NCBI GenBank assembly: GCA_018389105.1
Contig: JACATO010001093.1
Location: forward strand, 186,001-250,000
Origin: Nautilus pompilius
Taxonomy: Eukaryota; Mollusca; Cephalopoda; Nautilida; Nautilidae
Direction of reading: 5' to 3'
DNA: 64,000 nucleotides
The notes under the pieces: generated by a model
What the model saw: only the letters and a program-made list of their open reading frames with translations
What the model was told of the DNA's origin: nothing
The model's database searches: none
Position numbers and translations under genes: made by a program
Shown here: positions 12,701 to 27,300 of the stretch, one piece after another
Layout of the letters: each line of letters begins with the position of its first letter
Numbering within the stretch: the first letter of the stretch is position 1

Positions 12701-15700
12701 CAAGTGTGCCTACCACTAGACCTACCACTGCAAGTGTGCCTACCACTATACCTACCACTACAGCTGTACCTGAAACTATATCTACCACTACAGCTGTACC
12801 TAAGACTATACCTACCACTACAGCTGTACCTGAAACTATATCTACCACTACAGCTGTACCTGAGACCATACCTACCACTACAGCTGTACCTGAGACCATA
12901 CCTACCACTACAGCTGTACCTGAGACCATACCTGCCACTACAGCTGTACCTGAGACCATACCTACCACTACAGCTGTACCTGAGACCATACCTACCACTA
13001 CAGCTGTACCTGAGACCATACCTACCACTACAGCTGTACCTGAGACCATACCTACCACTACAGCTGTACCTGAGACCATACCTACCACTACAGCTGTACC
13101 TGAGACCATACCTGCCACTACAGCTGTACCTGAGACCATACCTACCACTACAGCTGTACCTGAGACCATACCTACCACTACAGCTGTACCTGAGACCATA
13201 CCTACCACTACAGCTGTACCTGAGACCATACCTACCACTACAGCTGTACCTGAGACCATACCTACCACTACAGCTGTACCTGAGACAATACCTACCACTA
13301 CAGCTGTACCTGAGACCATACCTGCCACTACAGCTGTACCTGAGACCATACCTACCACTACAGCTGTACCTGAGACCATACCTACCACTACAGCTGTACC
13401 TGAGACCATACCTACCACTACAGCTGTACCTGAGACCATACCTACCACTACAGCTGTACCTGAGACCATACCTACCACTACAGCTGTACCTGAGACCATA
13501 CCTACCACTACAGCTGTACCTGAGACCATACCTACCACTACAGCTGTACCTGAGACGATACCTACCACTACAGCTGTACCTGAGACAATACCTGCCACTA
13601 CAGCTGTACCTGAGACAATACCTACCACTACAGCTGTACCTGAGACCATACCTGCCACTACAGCTGTACCTGAGACCATACCTACCACTACAGCTGTACC
13701 TGAGACCATACCTACCACTACAGCTGTACCTGAGACCATACCTACCACTACAGCTGTACCTGAGACCATACCTACCACTACAGCTGTACCTGAGACCATA
13801 CCTACCACTACAGCTGTACCTGAGACCATACCTACCACTACAGCTGTACCTGAGACCATACCTACCACTACAGCTGTACCTGAGACCATACCTACCACTA
13901 CAGCTGTACCTGAGACCATACCTGCCACTACAGCTGTACCTGAGACCATACCTACCACTACAGCTGTACCTGAGACCATACCTGCCACTACAGCTGTACC
14001 TGAGACCATACCTACCACTACAGCTGTACCTGAGACCATACCTGCCACTACAGCTGTACCTGAGACCATACCTACCACTACAGCTGTACCTGAGACCATA
14101 CCTACCACTACAGCTGTACCTGAGACCATACCTACCACTACAGCTTCTTCAGTTAGTAAATTCACTACTATTTCTGTTCCTACAATAACCTTGTCCTCCA
14201 CTATTCCAATTAGTAAATCAACTGCATCCACTACTATTTCAACAACTGAATCATTGCCTGAAACTTTTCCAGTTGTTATTCCTACAAAAACAACTGTCAG
14301 TATTTCCCAGACCACCAAAGGTACTACTATACCAACCACAACAAGAGCATCATCTACTGGGTCCACCAGCATTACTAGTGCCCCCACTACAGTGTCTACC
14401 AGTACACCATCCATCACGATCAGCACAGCAACTTCATCAGTTGGAACAACTACTTTGCCTACCAAACCAATGATTTCAGCCACTGCAACTAGCAATGCAA
14501 CAGCAGCATCTTCTGTTACAACTGCTGTGCACACCACGTTAGCAGGGGTGACCACTTTACAACCGACAGGTTCTACTTCAGGTAGGCCTTTGGACACGTT
14601 GTTGTTTTACATCGCAAAGTTACTGCTTAAGTTTACCTTTTGTGCTAATGTGCTGGAGGGTCAACAGTTTACGGTACACAACACTGCATCTACATTAGCA
14701 ACTAGAACATCATATATACTACGCAGATGAGGAATATAAGTAACTGATAGCATTGAGTTTAAGTGTTACCATCCAAATATCTTTTAGAAAAGAAATATTT
14801 AATGCATTTTCTTGGTCCTTTTTTTTTTTTTTCCATGAATAAATTCCAAGATAAAGCTGGTAAATGTGAAAGTTGATCTTCTAAATGCTGAAAACCTCAG
14901 TGAACATTAATTAAATAGCTTGAAAGCAAATGTAAATAGCTATATTTGAATTGTCTCCCTTGAAAGATTGTTTCCATTAGTAGTAGTTGAGTCGTCTCCC
15001 TTGAAATTGTAATTTTATTATTTTTGTCAAATATGATAGTGATTATACAATCTGTACTAATAACTATTGAAAAACGAAGTTGTATTTAGTCAAAGATATT
15101 TTTAATCGACTGATTTCATCAGAAAACTGTGCAGTGTTTTCATCAGAATTATTCAATAGTGTATAGTTGTAAGTCATCTCTGATGTCAAATAAGTAACAT
15201 TTGAAAAATTAATTTTTACATGATAGGGATGATTACTACTACTTATTGTTGTTTCTTTGGGTCGACTGTTGAGGTCTAATGCTCTTTTCAAAGAATCCTA
15301 TTGTTCCCCTTGAGTTAATTTCAGTATTTAAAACGTCCATTCAGCTCATACATTGGACTTTGTCATCCCCAAAGTGATCTCTACCTTAATGACAAGATGA
15401 GGATTGATTGGGTCACATGACCACTTGTCTGCATGGGAAGAGACTCTTTCATTTTTAGATTTGGAAGGAGGCATGTAAAATGGTAATAGTGTAAAATAAC
15501 ACCAGCCCGTTACTAAAAGAAAATCTGGCAATCACAGAGAAAAATGGTGTTTTTACGTTGTCTTTATATGGACGGTACTGGCTACGTGCAGAGATAATTA
15601 ATGAAACCATACAAAATCTTTTCAAACCCCACCAGTCATTTCTAAGTAATCTCCCTTGAACGTTGTGCGTGTATAGGAGCAGAGAGTAGCAGAAATCTGT

Positions 15701-16855
15701 TTTCTCAGCATACATTGTACATGGCTTTGTTGTGGACTGATACTTGTCAAGTCTTTGATGGAACTGCTTTAGAGGGAGAGAGGGAAAAAAAAAAGCTTAA
15801 TAGTAATTTTTAAGTGTAGTCCATAGAAGTGCATTAAGCCACTAGCAGTCCATGCACCTACTGGTCTGACAGGAATCTATATCTTCCTATTTCAGCTTAC
15901 TGTAAAGATGACAGGTACAATTTGACAAAGATCAATAAAATCACCAAAGACATGGTCAACGTGTCATCCATGGCTGACCTGAGCGGCTACGGCTTTCTTG
16001 ATAAGAGACCATGGACACCGAAGATGAATGACGATTTACCATATTATAAGATAATTTTTGGAGAAGAATTAGAGATTCTTGGCCTTTATACTCAAGGAGG
16101 AGGAGACTCCTACGATATTGGGGGCTATGTCACATCTTTTTACGTGAGCTACAGAGATACAGATGGAGAGTCGTATTGGGTGAAACAAGATGAAAAAATT
16201 TACGTAAGTTTAACATTTTTGTTTTATGAAGGTTTTTACAGAAAAATTTATAAAAATTGCAAAATAAACTTTTTGAATGTAAAAATAGATTTTAGGTCAT
16301 TTAAATTTTATCTGTTTTCACATAATCTCAGAAATAAATTAGGGGAGTTAGTTATTTGTAGATTAGAGAAATGCCAGACTTTTTTTTATTATTAAACAAC
16401 AATTCCGATGTATCTCTCTTTTGGGATGTTGATGTAACAGTGGAAACATTGTCTTCCTGTTCTGAATTCTATTCTTTTTCTGATAGGTATCAGTGCATCT
16501 CATCTTTAATCCCTAATATAAAATTCTGAATATTTGGACCCTCCTCCATTACTAGTGAGGGATTTTTTTTTTGACAGTAATTCTGTGGTTGCTGCTGTTG
16601 CAAAAAACAATGGATTGTATTGTTTGCTTAAATTTCAAGTGCACAATGAAAATTTCTATTAAGAAATAGCAAAAAAAGAAAGATTTTGGTAACATGAAAG
16701 ATAAAATTTTGAGAAAAAAAAAAGCATAGATCTCAGGCAAAATAACAGTTTGTACTTGGTGGCACAGAAGTCCTGTGGTTAGATTGCCAAAGTTGAAGGC
16801 CTGAGTTCAACTCTAGCTTGGGATATCTCTTTAATATGCTAGTGTCCCCCCTACC

Positions 16856-16899
<44 letters not shown>

Positions 16900-18253
16900 T
16901 CCAGGTGTGTGAATCTTCTCCAGTCATTGCAGTTTCTTTTTTTTTTACATTTAAATGAAATAAACTAGCAGGAATTTCCATGCTATGGTAGACACTCATC
17001 TAATCCATATTAACTCCTCTAATCCATATTAAGTGACTGTGGGAAAGGACTTTAAGAGTACAACATTAAATCTTCGTATCGTCAGTGTTATGCTAAACAA
17101 TCAAATGGAGAAAATAAATTCTAACAATGATTAAACAAAATATCTGTTGTGATATTACCTGCTGCTATTTCTGACCCTTTGTGGAAATAGATGAAACCAC
17201 GTGAAGATTGGTATTTTTAAGTTATGGGAATATCCCGCTGAAAGAAAATCTTGCTTCTTGAAAACGACTTGTAATTGTCATGAGTTTTGCTTAGTCTCTT
17301 ATTGGCTAGTCACATAGCTGACATCTACAGCTCATATCACAGGAGATAATGCTGTGGTTATCACTTACAAAAAATTGCTTTATGTTAGTTGGTGTTTTTT
17401 TTTTTCACCATTGCACTAAGATCAGTTCTCATTGCCACCTGTTTATTATGGTACAAAAGCAGCTCCTTCGCGTTGTCCATTCACATGGCTTTTCATAATT
17501 GTTTTATTCGCTCTCGGTACCACTGAGATTTTACAGAATTCTGTCAAGGGGCAAGCAGTTATTGTTTAAATATTTCAGCTTTTTGATGGAAACTATGATT
17601 GTTGTACGTTGAGGAAACACCGGCCCCATCCGAGTCATTCCATTGTGAAAGCAACTGGAATAAAGTTTCTGATTGCTTCAACAGAGACAAACAAGACAAG
17701 TGGAAGATGGGGATTCAGAATGGAGATTTTAGCTTGTATACTCCCTGAATGTAAGTGTAAATTGTTTTTTCAGCTAAGTAAAAGAGTAATGTCTAAGTCT
17801 GATTTATAGCTACAACATAAGTAATGCGTTTGATGTCTTGGAAATGTAAATCCGACAATGGACAAGTTGGAAAATATTTGTCATTATTGCTGCATAAAAT
17901 GTAAATTTTAAATAATGAATAACTTTAAACTTCGTGGAATAAAAATAAATCATTGTCTTTAGGCTGTGATTTCTCCTTTTTTTTAAAAAAAAATCTTGTC
18001 AAAATTGTGATTAGAAGGTGTACTGAATTGGTTGTGGGTAAACTGGTTTTTATGGCAGGTATGTGTATGACATCAACTTTAAAAAGGGGGGGGCATTTTC
18101 TCATACTCGACCCCCATCTAACACGAGAAAAGACATAGTATGATATGTTATCCTTTTATGAAGTACGGCTCTACACCCAAAAAAAAGCTATGTGCATGGC
18201 CTACATATCTCTCTCTCTCTCTCTCTCATCATCATCATCTCTCTCTCTCTTTC

Positions 18254-18285
<32 letters not shown>

Positions 18286-18288
18286 TCT

Positions 18289-18352
<64 letters not shown>

Positions 18353-21300
18353 GCACGGGTACAGTACAGAACTATTCACCACTTGTGGAATAGATTGTTT
18401 TCAGCTAAATGTGTTAAATGTTTTATTTTTCAAATTTCATTTAAGAATTTGCAAGAAGTGTGAGTATCATAGAGCATATTTATTGACAAAAAACACAACA
18501 TATAACTGTTTTTGTTTATTTATTTATATGTGCATTTTAACAGTTTTGTACCTTTCTTGAAATTGCTGCTTGATGACAGGATGGTGCAAATCGTACAGAC
18601 AACTCTGTTTTGACAAGAGGGGATGGGTAACTCTTCAATCCATGATACATGGGTTCACAACTTTTTATTTGTATTGTTGCCATGGTAATCTTTCAAGCTC
18701 AGTGAATATGCCAATGCACTTTGTCAGTTTTTTTTTTCCTTACTATTTATTTTATAGGGGTTTTTTTTAGAGAGAGAGAGATTTTTTTTTTTTTTAAATT
18801 GTACAAATAAAAATTTGTCATATTTCCCACAAAGCTTACAAAATAATACAGATAGCAAAAATATATCTATAGCATTGCATTTAACATGCTAAGGTCAGAC
18901 TGCTTTCTAAATCTGAGAGCATTTGGAACAAAGAACAGAAATCTACAGGGCTCCAGGAAATGATGAACACCTGAGCTGAAGCCTCCCTACGATCTGTCTT
19001 AGGGAGTGAACTCAGATAAAACTATTTGGAGCCCAGGAAACCCCTTAAGAGATGTCAGAAGTGTAAGGCTCCCTTCCATTCCTCTCTTGCTCAGGAAACC
19101 CCTTAAGAGATGTCAGAAGTGTAAGGCTCCCTTCCATTCCTCTCTTGCTCAGGAAACCCCTTAAGAGATGTCAGAAGTGTAAGGCTCCCTTCCATTCCTC
19201 TCTTGCTCAGGAAACCCCTTAAGAGATGTCAGAAGTGTAAGGCTCCCTTCCATTCCTCTCTTGCTGAGGCAGTATAGGTTTATATTCCCGATGATACGAT
19301 AAAGGGGAAATTGTATTTCAGTGGTGTAATATGCTAGTTCTGTGCGGTTGTTCCATATCTGTTGTATGAGTAGTGTGAAAGATGAATCTGGATGAAGACT
19401 CATTATATTTTGAAAATGCTAATTAGTAAAATCTGTTACACAATGCCTTAAGTATGCTCTTGCAAAATTTAAAAAAAAAAACAAAAACAAAATGGTGGTG
19501 TATGTACCAAGGTGTTACATTTTAAGTACATCAGAACATGCTAATGAATACCTGTTTAACGACTTCAGTATACAGTAAGCCATTTTCCACACCTGGAACC
19601 AATTTTTTTTTCTGCCATCAGAAACTGGAAAAAACAAAAACAGATGTCACTTCTTGGTAACTTATTCATGGTTTTTGCTATAATAAACTTTTACCTTTTA
19701 GTGAACTTGATACGCATTTACAAGTAAATTATTATTCAACATCATAAAATTTCCAAATCTTCTGCCCATTTCTGTGGATGTTTTAATTTGTAATAAGGAG
19801 GTAGAATGGCCTTTTCAGAGCCTATTATATTTTGTATGGTTATAGAAACGAGGCAGACAGACTGTACTGTGTGTTCATTGTGGAGGATTCTCAACTGTGC
19901 TAAAGTATGTGGGAAAACTACTGGCAGAAGCTAAATAGTTTGGTGGTGGGAGGAGGTTGTTGTATTCCAGCATTTTATTTATTACCAGAAAATTCTTCTT
20001 TTTGATTCCAAACAAAACAGTTTTTATTTCTTTTTTTTTTTTTTAAATTTATTTTGTAGCAACTACTTGGGGAGCCAGAACATCAGTTACCAATATCTTA
20101 TCGCCCATAGTAAGCGTGACGGCTCCACCGGCATCAACAGTGGCTATGACTTCTGGAGTACAATCACCTAAAGTTACAGCTCCTATAACAACTCTATTTT
20201 CAATGCCTGTTTCAAGCACTTCTCCCTCTGCCGGTATGTAAACCATTTGCACAAATTAATTCTCATGCATGCGCCTACATAGGCACAGATTCAGGTCATC
20301 AGTCAGTCGTCTCTTTAAGGGTATATTGGGCGTGTGGCTTGCCACCTGCCTGTACACTCAAATTATGGGATTCGACATCATTCTTCTTCTCAGTAAATTT
20401 TGGCCTGATGCTCCTCAAGGTCTGAGGGTGTCTCATGGCCGAGAGCTGGAAAGTGGAAAGTGTAGCGGTATCAGAGTGAGCCGTCTGGGTACAGGTGGAT
20501 GCTGTTGAGTGGTGGTCATGGAGGAAAGCCATTCAGGAATTACTTCCACAACATGTACCCAGATATAACCATGCCGGAACTCATCAGTTTTATACGTGGG
20601 AGAAAATCAGCATGTCCAGTAATACATATTTCTGTGGGTGCTTTTGCTATTTTTTCATATAAACCTGGAAACATTTAACTCTATTATGTTCATCTTCTTA
20701 CATATGACCAGTGCCCTGCAGTAGATTTCACTAATCTCTCTGGTAGTTTTTATTCCAGTCTTTCTTGTGTATGTGTGGTTTTTTCCATTTTTGGTACAAT
20801 TCCCATAAAAAGATATTTCAGTAAATTATTTCTGATGAAATGTGTCTCATGCGCTGTTTTTATTCACTAATACGTTGATATTTTTAAACTCTTCTGGTTG
20901 ACATTGGTTTTATAGTTCTTGATTGTTTTCTCAGTACAGTAAACTCTGGATATAGCGGCAGTCTATCTGACTGCACGTGTCACAGCTCTGGCGGCAGACA
21001 CGGCGACCAACTTAAGTTTGTTTACAGTCGCCATCTTGGAAGTGCGCATATCTAATTTCTCTCAGTTTTTTATCACACGATAACTTTTGCACCCCTCAAC
21101 AATGGCTCCTAAACTTGACAAAGCAAGTACTGGAGAAAAATGAAGTGAGGACTACACTTAACACTGCCAATAAAATTGAAATAGTCGAGAAATTAGAAAA
21201 AAGGTGTAAGCATGATGTGTGAGTACAATGTCGGTTCGGCGATTGTTTTCCTGATGCAGCAATTGAAACAATAACACCAGAGGAGGAGCAGGTAACAGAA

Positions 21301-24300
21301 GAGAAGTAAACAATGTTGTGTAGTGTATAATTGTTTTTTTTTTACGTGTATGTAACAGTGTTGTGCATACATTTTAAAAATATAGCTATGTTTTATTTAC
21401 ACGTATTTTCCGTATGCAATTTGATGTAAATGCGTTTTTGAACATTTTGATTAAACTGGCAACACGCACCCGTCCGTTTTACATTCTGCTTACTTACACC
21501 TCCCTTATACCTGACACTCCATATAACGGGATATTCGACATAACAGAATATTCGATATAACAGCAACCCCAATTCCCCGAGGGTGCTGTTATTTACAGAG
21601 TTTATTGTACTTTAAATAATACAATTTTTATGTATGCATTTTCAGGAGTCACAATGGAAATGCAGAATATAAAGCCAATTGTAGAAACAAAATTTAGTAC
21701 TTGACATGTCATTGATGTATGCAGTCTTTTGCCATTTTTCATGTTGTGAGTATTTTATACCATGGTCACCTCTCGCAACCAAAGATAGCCATTCACAAAT
21801 CACCTGTCAACACCTGAGTGATGTGAGTTTGTTTCTAGTGTAACTGCTGCCCCACCATAGCAACCACACTCGGGTAGTGTAACCTAGTGCCAAGGAACAT
21901 TCGAGAAGGCCAAGCAACTTACTACCTCACCCACAAGTACCTGGGAAACCCTACTAGAACTCTTAATTTTTAGATGTGGAAGGATACTGAAGTGTCCAAA
22001 AGAGGGAGAGACATGATCGGCTGGTGAAGATGAGGAGGAACCATGCCAGGGATATACGCTACTGGCCGAAATCATAATTTGAACTTTGGCCTTCAACCAT
22101 GGTAGTCCAGTAGTGTATAAGTATAGCTTTGTTCAATTTTTGATTATGTAATTGAAGAACAAAGAAGACATTGTTGCATTGTCCTTGGTAAAACGCAGCA
22201 GGAAATTGTTTGATTGTATAAGAGTGTTTCTAATACTCTGATAAATAATCATTCATCTTTAACTTATTTTTCAGCATACTGTGCAGATTATATGCACAAT
22301 CTGACAGAAATTGGCTTTATAAGCCCTGACATGTTGAATGTCTCATCATATGCTAACGATAGTGGATATGGGTTTCTTCACAAAAAGCCTTGGAGTCCTG
22401 CTGAAGAGGAGGACGGAGGATATTATGAAATAAACTTCAAGCAAGAACTTCACCTGTTTTCTATCTACACACAAGGGGGCGGTTCTGTCTATGACATCGG
22501 CGGATATGTGAAACTGTTTTATCTGCTTTACCAAGATGTGGCTGGCCAGTGGATTTATCTCAGAATGACTGGAGCAGTACAAACAAAAGTAGGTTGTTAA
22601 ATGGGTACTTGTATGTATATAGTAGATGTTCTGGAAATGGGAACCACTTCTGGAAAGGCCAAACATGTCTGGGATGTATGTTTTGGGTGATTCTGATTTC
22701 ATTTCTTTGAGATTGGTTAATTATTTCAACTGGTCATTGGAATGTTTAGAATGTTTGAACTGAAGCTGTGTAAGCTGACAACTGAGCTGTATTGATCTGA
22801 AATGGATGCTTTGTGCAAGATCTTTGGTGTTAGTGCAGGAAAACTAATTATGGCAATTGTACCATTTCAAACATCTCTGCAACTGCGTCACAGCATTGCA
22901 TGGCTATGATGATGAAAACAGATACTTACATATTTTAGCTTAGAACTGCAAAGGTGTCAGTCCCAGAGAAGGAACATTTTGTCTAATCATTGACAGGTAA
23001 GATATGGAATACCAGTTATAACACACAAGTACTGCATACTTATAGTATGCAATGACAGGTAAGACACACATTACTGATTGAAACACTCAAATGCTTCAAC
23101 CTGAAGTATGGAGGTTTTGTGGTTTTCGCCTTTTGAGTATTTTTCAATGCTGAGATTTGCTATTTAATAAATATTGCAGATTTTTTATGGGAATAACGAC
23201 AGCTATACAGTGAAACAGCACGACATTTCTGAAACTCAGTTTGGAGTGAAGACAAAGAAAATAAAGTTTGATATTGTGTCTGCTGAGCGAAATAAAACAA
23301 CTGGAAGATGGGGATTCAGAATGGACATCATGGCATGTATGCCTCCAACATGTAAGACTCACTGAAAGTTTTAGTTTTCAGTCTCTGTTTGAATTTACTC
23401 TCAATATTTATTTATTTCATGTCACTTTAAAGTAATATAAAGATTTTTAAATGCAAAAATAAAACAGCAACAGAAATTAGTTTAGATAACAAAAAAAAAG
23501 AGTTTTATCTGACAAACAGGGAAAAAAAGGGGGTTATGCCAGTCAGTGAGTCAGATTTCAGCAACACATCTACTTAGTATTTACCTCATTTTGTTTTCAG
23601 CAACTTATCATTTTAGAACCTAGAATAAATCTAACTGATGTGGTTTATAGGCTAAAATTAAAACTGAACATGATTGATTTTTCTAAAAAATGCCATTAAT
23701 TTGAAAAAAAAATTGTTAGTTTAAAATATTTTTGAAATGGCATAAACTTATTTTCATGTAGCCTTGTTTACCTCTGTAAGGTGCACCAGAATTTCCTGTT
23801 TAAACTAGAAACAGAAAAGGAAATGTATATTAGTCATTCTGCAGTAATGAACCTAATGTATATTGGAATTTGATTTGCTTTTTAAAAAAAATTTAACATA
23901 ATTTGTATCTTTTAGTTAGTAAAATTTAAAACATGAAGATGCCATTATCTTGTGCTTTAATCTCTAATTAATCTATCTGCTCTCAAAATTAGTGCTTTTT
24001 TGATGGCATTTCTGCGGTGTGAAACTGTGCTGGGTAAATGTTGTAAATAAACATTTAAAATTGTCCTTATGTTGAATTTTATTAACTTGAAGTAGTTTAT
24101 TGATAATAATTTAACAAGTAGCATCATGACTTGACTTCAAGCTGTCCATCTTGTGTTAGAAATATCTGTCTTGACCTTAGTTTACCGTCTCCATGTAACA
24201 AGGTGTGTTGCTGGAGTTGCGTCAGGGATTGTGGACTATTGCTTTCCGTATCTAAGGCCACAAGACCCAAGATAGTGGACAGTGAGCAGGCATTATTTGT

Positions 24301-27300
24301 AATGGGTCAGGAGCAGTCTGTATGAGACATGTTGACAGAATCTTCTAAGGTGTTATTGCTGCATTGAGAAGTCAACACGTTACTGCTTTAGCACAGTTAC
24401 AGCTTATACTAAAGCAGTGCTCATTATGGCTCTTTCTGACAGTTATAATGGTGGTAAAGAATAAGCAGTTTGTATGCCCTTCTATTGCACAATTCACTAT
24501 AAATTTAAGTCCATTGAATGTTATAGTCTAAATCTTAACTCATTGTTCATTACAGATTGAATTACATAACCATATGCCCAATAAATATTGCATTGTTTTA
24601 AGCATTGATATGCAATTATTTCAAAACAAACAAAAATGGGCAAGGTCACATACATCAGAGGTTAAAATTGCCATGGATTTTTCTCCCACACTTACTGAAT
24701 TAATCAAATGATTACAGGTGTCATTGAAATTAATATTTCAGCAGGATTTTCTGCAAACTATTTGCATGTCTGAGAAAACCCACTGCTGACAATATGTTTA
24801 TGCAAATGGCTGACATATGCATTCATGCATTTTAATGGAGGCTGGTCATTTGTATGGTGGTCCGTGTATAATTATGTTTCATCTCAGGTTCCTAGATAGT
24901 GGTTCTGGCTATAGGTTTGTATCACTATATCTGTTTGTATCCTAAATTACTGTTAAATTTGTTTCATTTATTCTTGGGAAATGCTGCAGCTACAGTCCTG
25001 AGTACCTCTCCTGGAACATCGATCGTTACTGCAACTACTCATCCCAGTGCTACAAGTGGCGTGACAGCTCCTACATCAGCAAAAGTCTCATCTGTGACAA
25101 CTGCTCCAACCCTTGTTACTCTCAGAAAAACCAATCCAACCTCCACAGAAACTATTCCTACCGTAGGTACTGTAATAACATCAACGGCAGCAGGTACTGC
25201 TATTTCAACAGGTCCAATGGTTACAACAACCATTCCACCAACTGCATCTACTACCACAACCTTTCCACCTACAGCTCCCACAATGACTATTACACATACT
25301 GCACCCACTACAACAACAATTCCACCTACAGGACCTACTACACTCACTAGGACAACCATTCCACCTACAGCACCTACTACCACAACCATTCCACCTACTG
25401 CTCCCACTATGACAACCATTCCACCTACAGCACCTACTATGACAACCATTCCACCTACAGCACCTACTATGACAACTATTCCAACTACTGTACCTACTAC
25501 CACAACCATTCCACCTACAGCACCTACTATGACAACCATTCCACCTACAGCACCCACTATGACAACTATTCCAACTACTGTACCTACTACCACAACCATT
25601 CCAACTACAGCACCTACTATGACAACTATTCCACCTACTGCTCCCACTATGACAACTATTCCACCTACTGTGCCCACTACCACAACCATTCCACCTACTG
25701 CACCCACTGCAACAACCATTCCACCTACTGCATCTACTATGACAACCATTCCACCTACTGCAGCGACTATGACAACCATTCCACCTACAGCACCTACTAC
25801 CAGAACTATTCCAGCTACTGCACCTACTATGACAACCATTCCAGCTACAGCACCTACCATGACAACCATTCCACCTACTGCTCCCAGTACGACAACCATT
25901 CCACTCACTACACCCACTACGACAACCATTCCACCTACAGGACCTACTACCACAACCATTCCACCAACAGCACCTACTACGACAATTCCACCTGCTGCAT
26001 CGACTACGACAACCATTCCACCTACTGTGCCCACTACCACAACCATTCCACCTACTGCACCCACTACCACAACCATTTCACCTACTGCATCTACTATGAC
26101 AACCATTCCACCTGCAGCACCTTCTACAACAATTCCACCTACTGCACCCACTACCACAACCATTTTACCTACTGCATCTACTACGACAACAATTCCACCT
26201 ACAGCACCTTCTATGACAATTCTACCTACTGCTCCCACTATGATAACTATTCCACCTACAGCACATACTACCACAACCATTCCACCTACAGCACCTACCG
26301 TGACAACTGTTTCACCTACTGCCCCCACTATGATATCCATTCCACCTACTGCTCCCACTATGACAACTATTCCACCTACAGCACCTACTACCACCACCAT
26401 TCCACCTACTGCTCCCACTATGACATCTATTCCAGCTACAGGACCTACTACGACAACCATTCCACCTACAGCACCTACCATGACAACTATTCCACCTACA
26501 GCACCTACTATGACAACTATTCCAACTACTGTACCTACTACCACAACCATTCCACCTACTGTGCCCACTACCACAACCATTCCACCAACAGCACCTACTA
26601 CGACAACCATTCCACCTACTGCGCACATTACCACAACCATTCCACCTACTGCACCCACTACCACAACCATTCCACCTACTGCCCCCACTACAACAACCAT
26701 TCCACCTACAACACCCACTACAACAACAATTCCACCTACAGCACCTACCATGACAACCATTCCACCTACAGCACCTACCATGACAACCATTCCACCTACT
26801 GCTCCCACTATGACAACTATTCCAACTACAGTACCTACTACCACAACCATTCCACCTACAGCACCTACTATGACAACTATTCCACCTACTGCTCCCACTA
26901 TGACAACTATTCCACCTACAGCACCTTCTACGACAATTCCACCTACTGCGCCCACTACCATAACCATTCCACCTACTGCACCCACTACCACAACCATTTC
27001 ACCTACTGCGTCTACTACGACAACCATTCTACCTACAGCACCTTCTACGACAATTCCACCTACTGCACCTACTATGACAACCATTCCACCTACAGCACCT
27101 ACTATGACAACTATTCCACCTACTGCGCCCACTACCACAACCATTCCACCTACAGCACCTTCTACGACAATTCCACCTACTGCACCTACTATGACAACCA
27201 TTCCACCTACAGCACCTACTACGACAACTATTCCACCTACTGCTCCCACTATGACAACTATTCCACCTACTGCTCCCACTATGACAACTGTTCCAGCTAC

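Larger units (their letters stand above)
17751..20059 (+). other. Intron between F5/8C 1 and the Ser/Thr linker
   Basis: Holds CT/CAT low-complexity sequence at 18209-18353 and four 58-bp tandem copies at 19034-19265. The rest is AT-rich without recognisable content. Confidence 0.7.
20234..22274 (+). other. Intron between the Ser/Thr linker and F5/8C 2
   Basis: Holds a pogo-like deletion derivative (20935-21609) and a reverse SINE-like copy (21770-22115). Nothing else recognised. Confidence 0.7.

Noticed and set aside
12579-14597. Antisense open frame of 672 codons and a second plus-frame of 504 codons over mucin exon 1
   Set aside because: Repeat-driven shadows. A 30-bp unit free of stops in one position is free in all copies.
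24899-24989. Start codon at 24899 as the beginning of a separate mucin gene
   Set aside because: The frame upstream of 24990 is hydrophobic intron sequence ending in an acceptor. The exon enters in phase 1 exactly as required by the preceding F5/8C exon.
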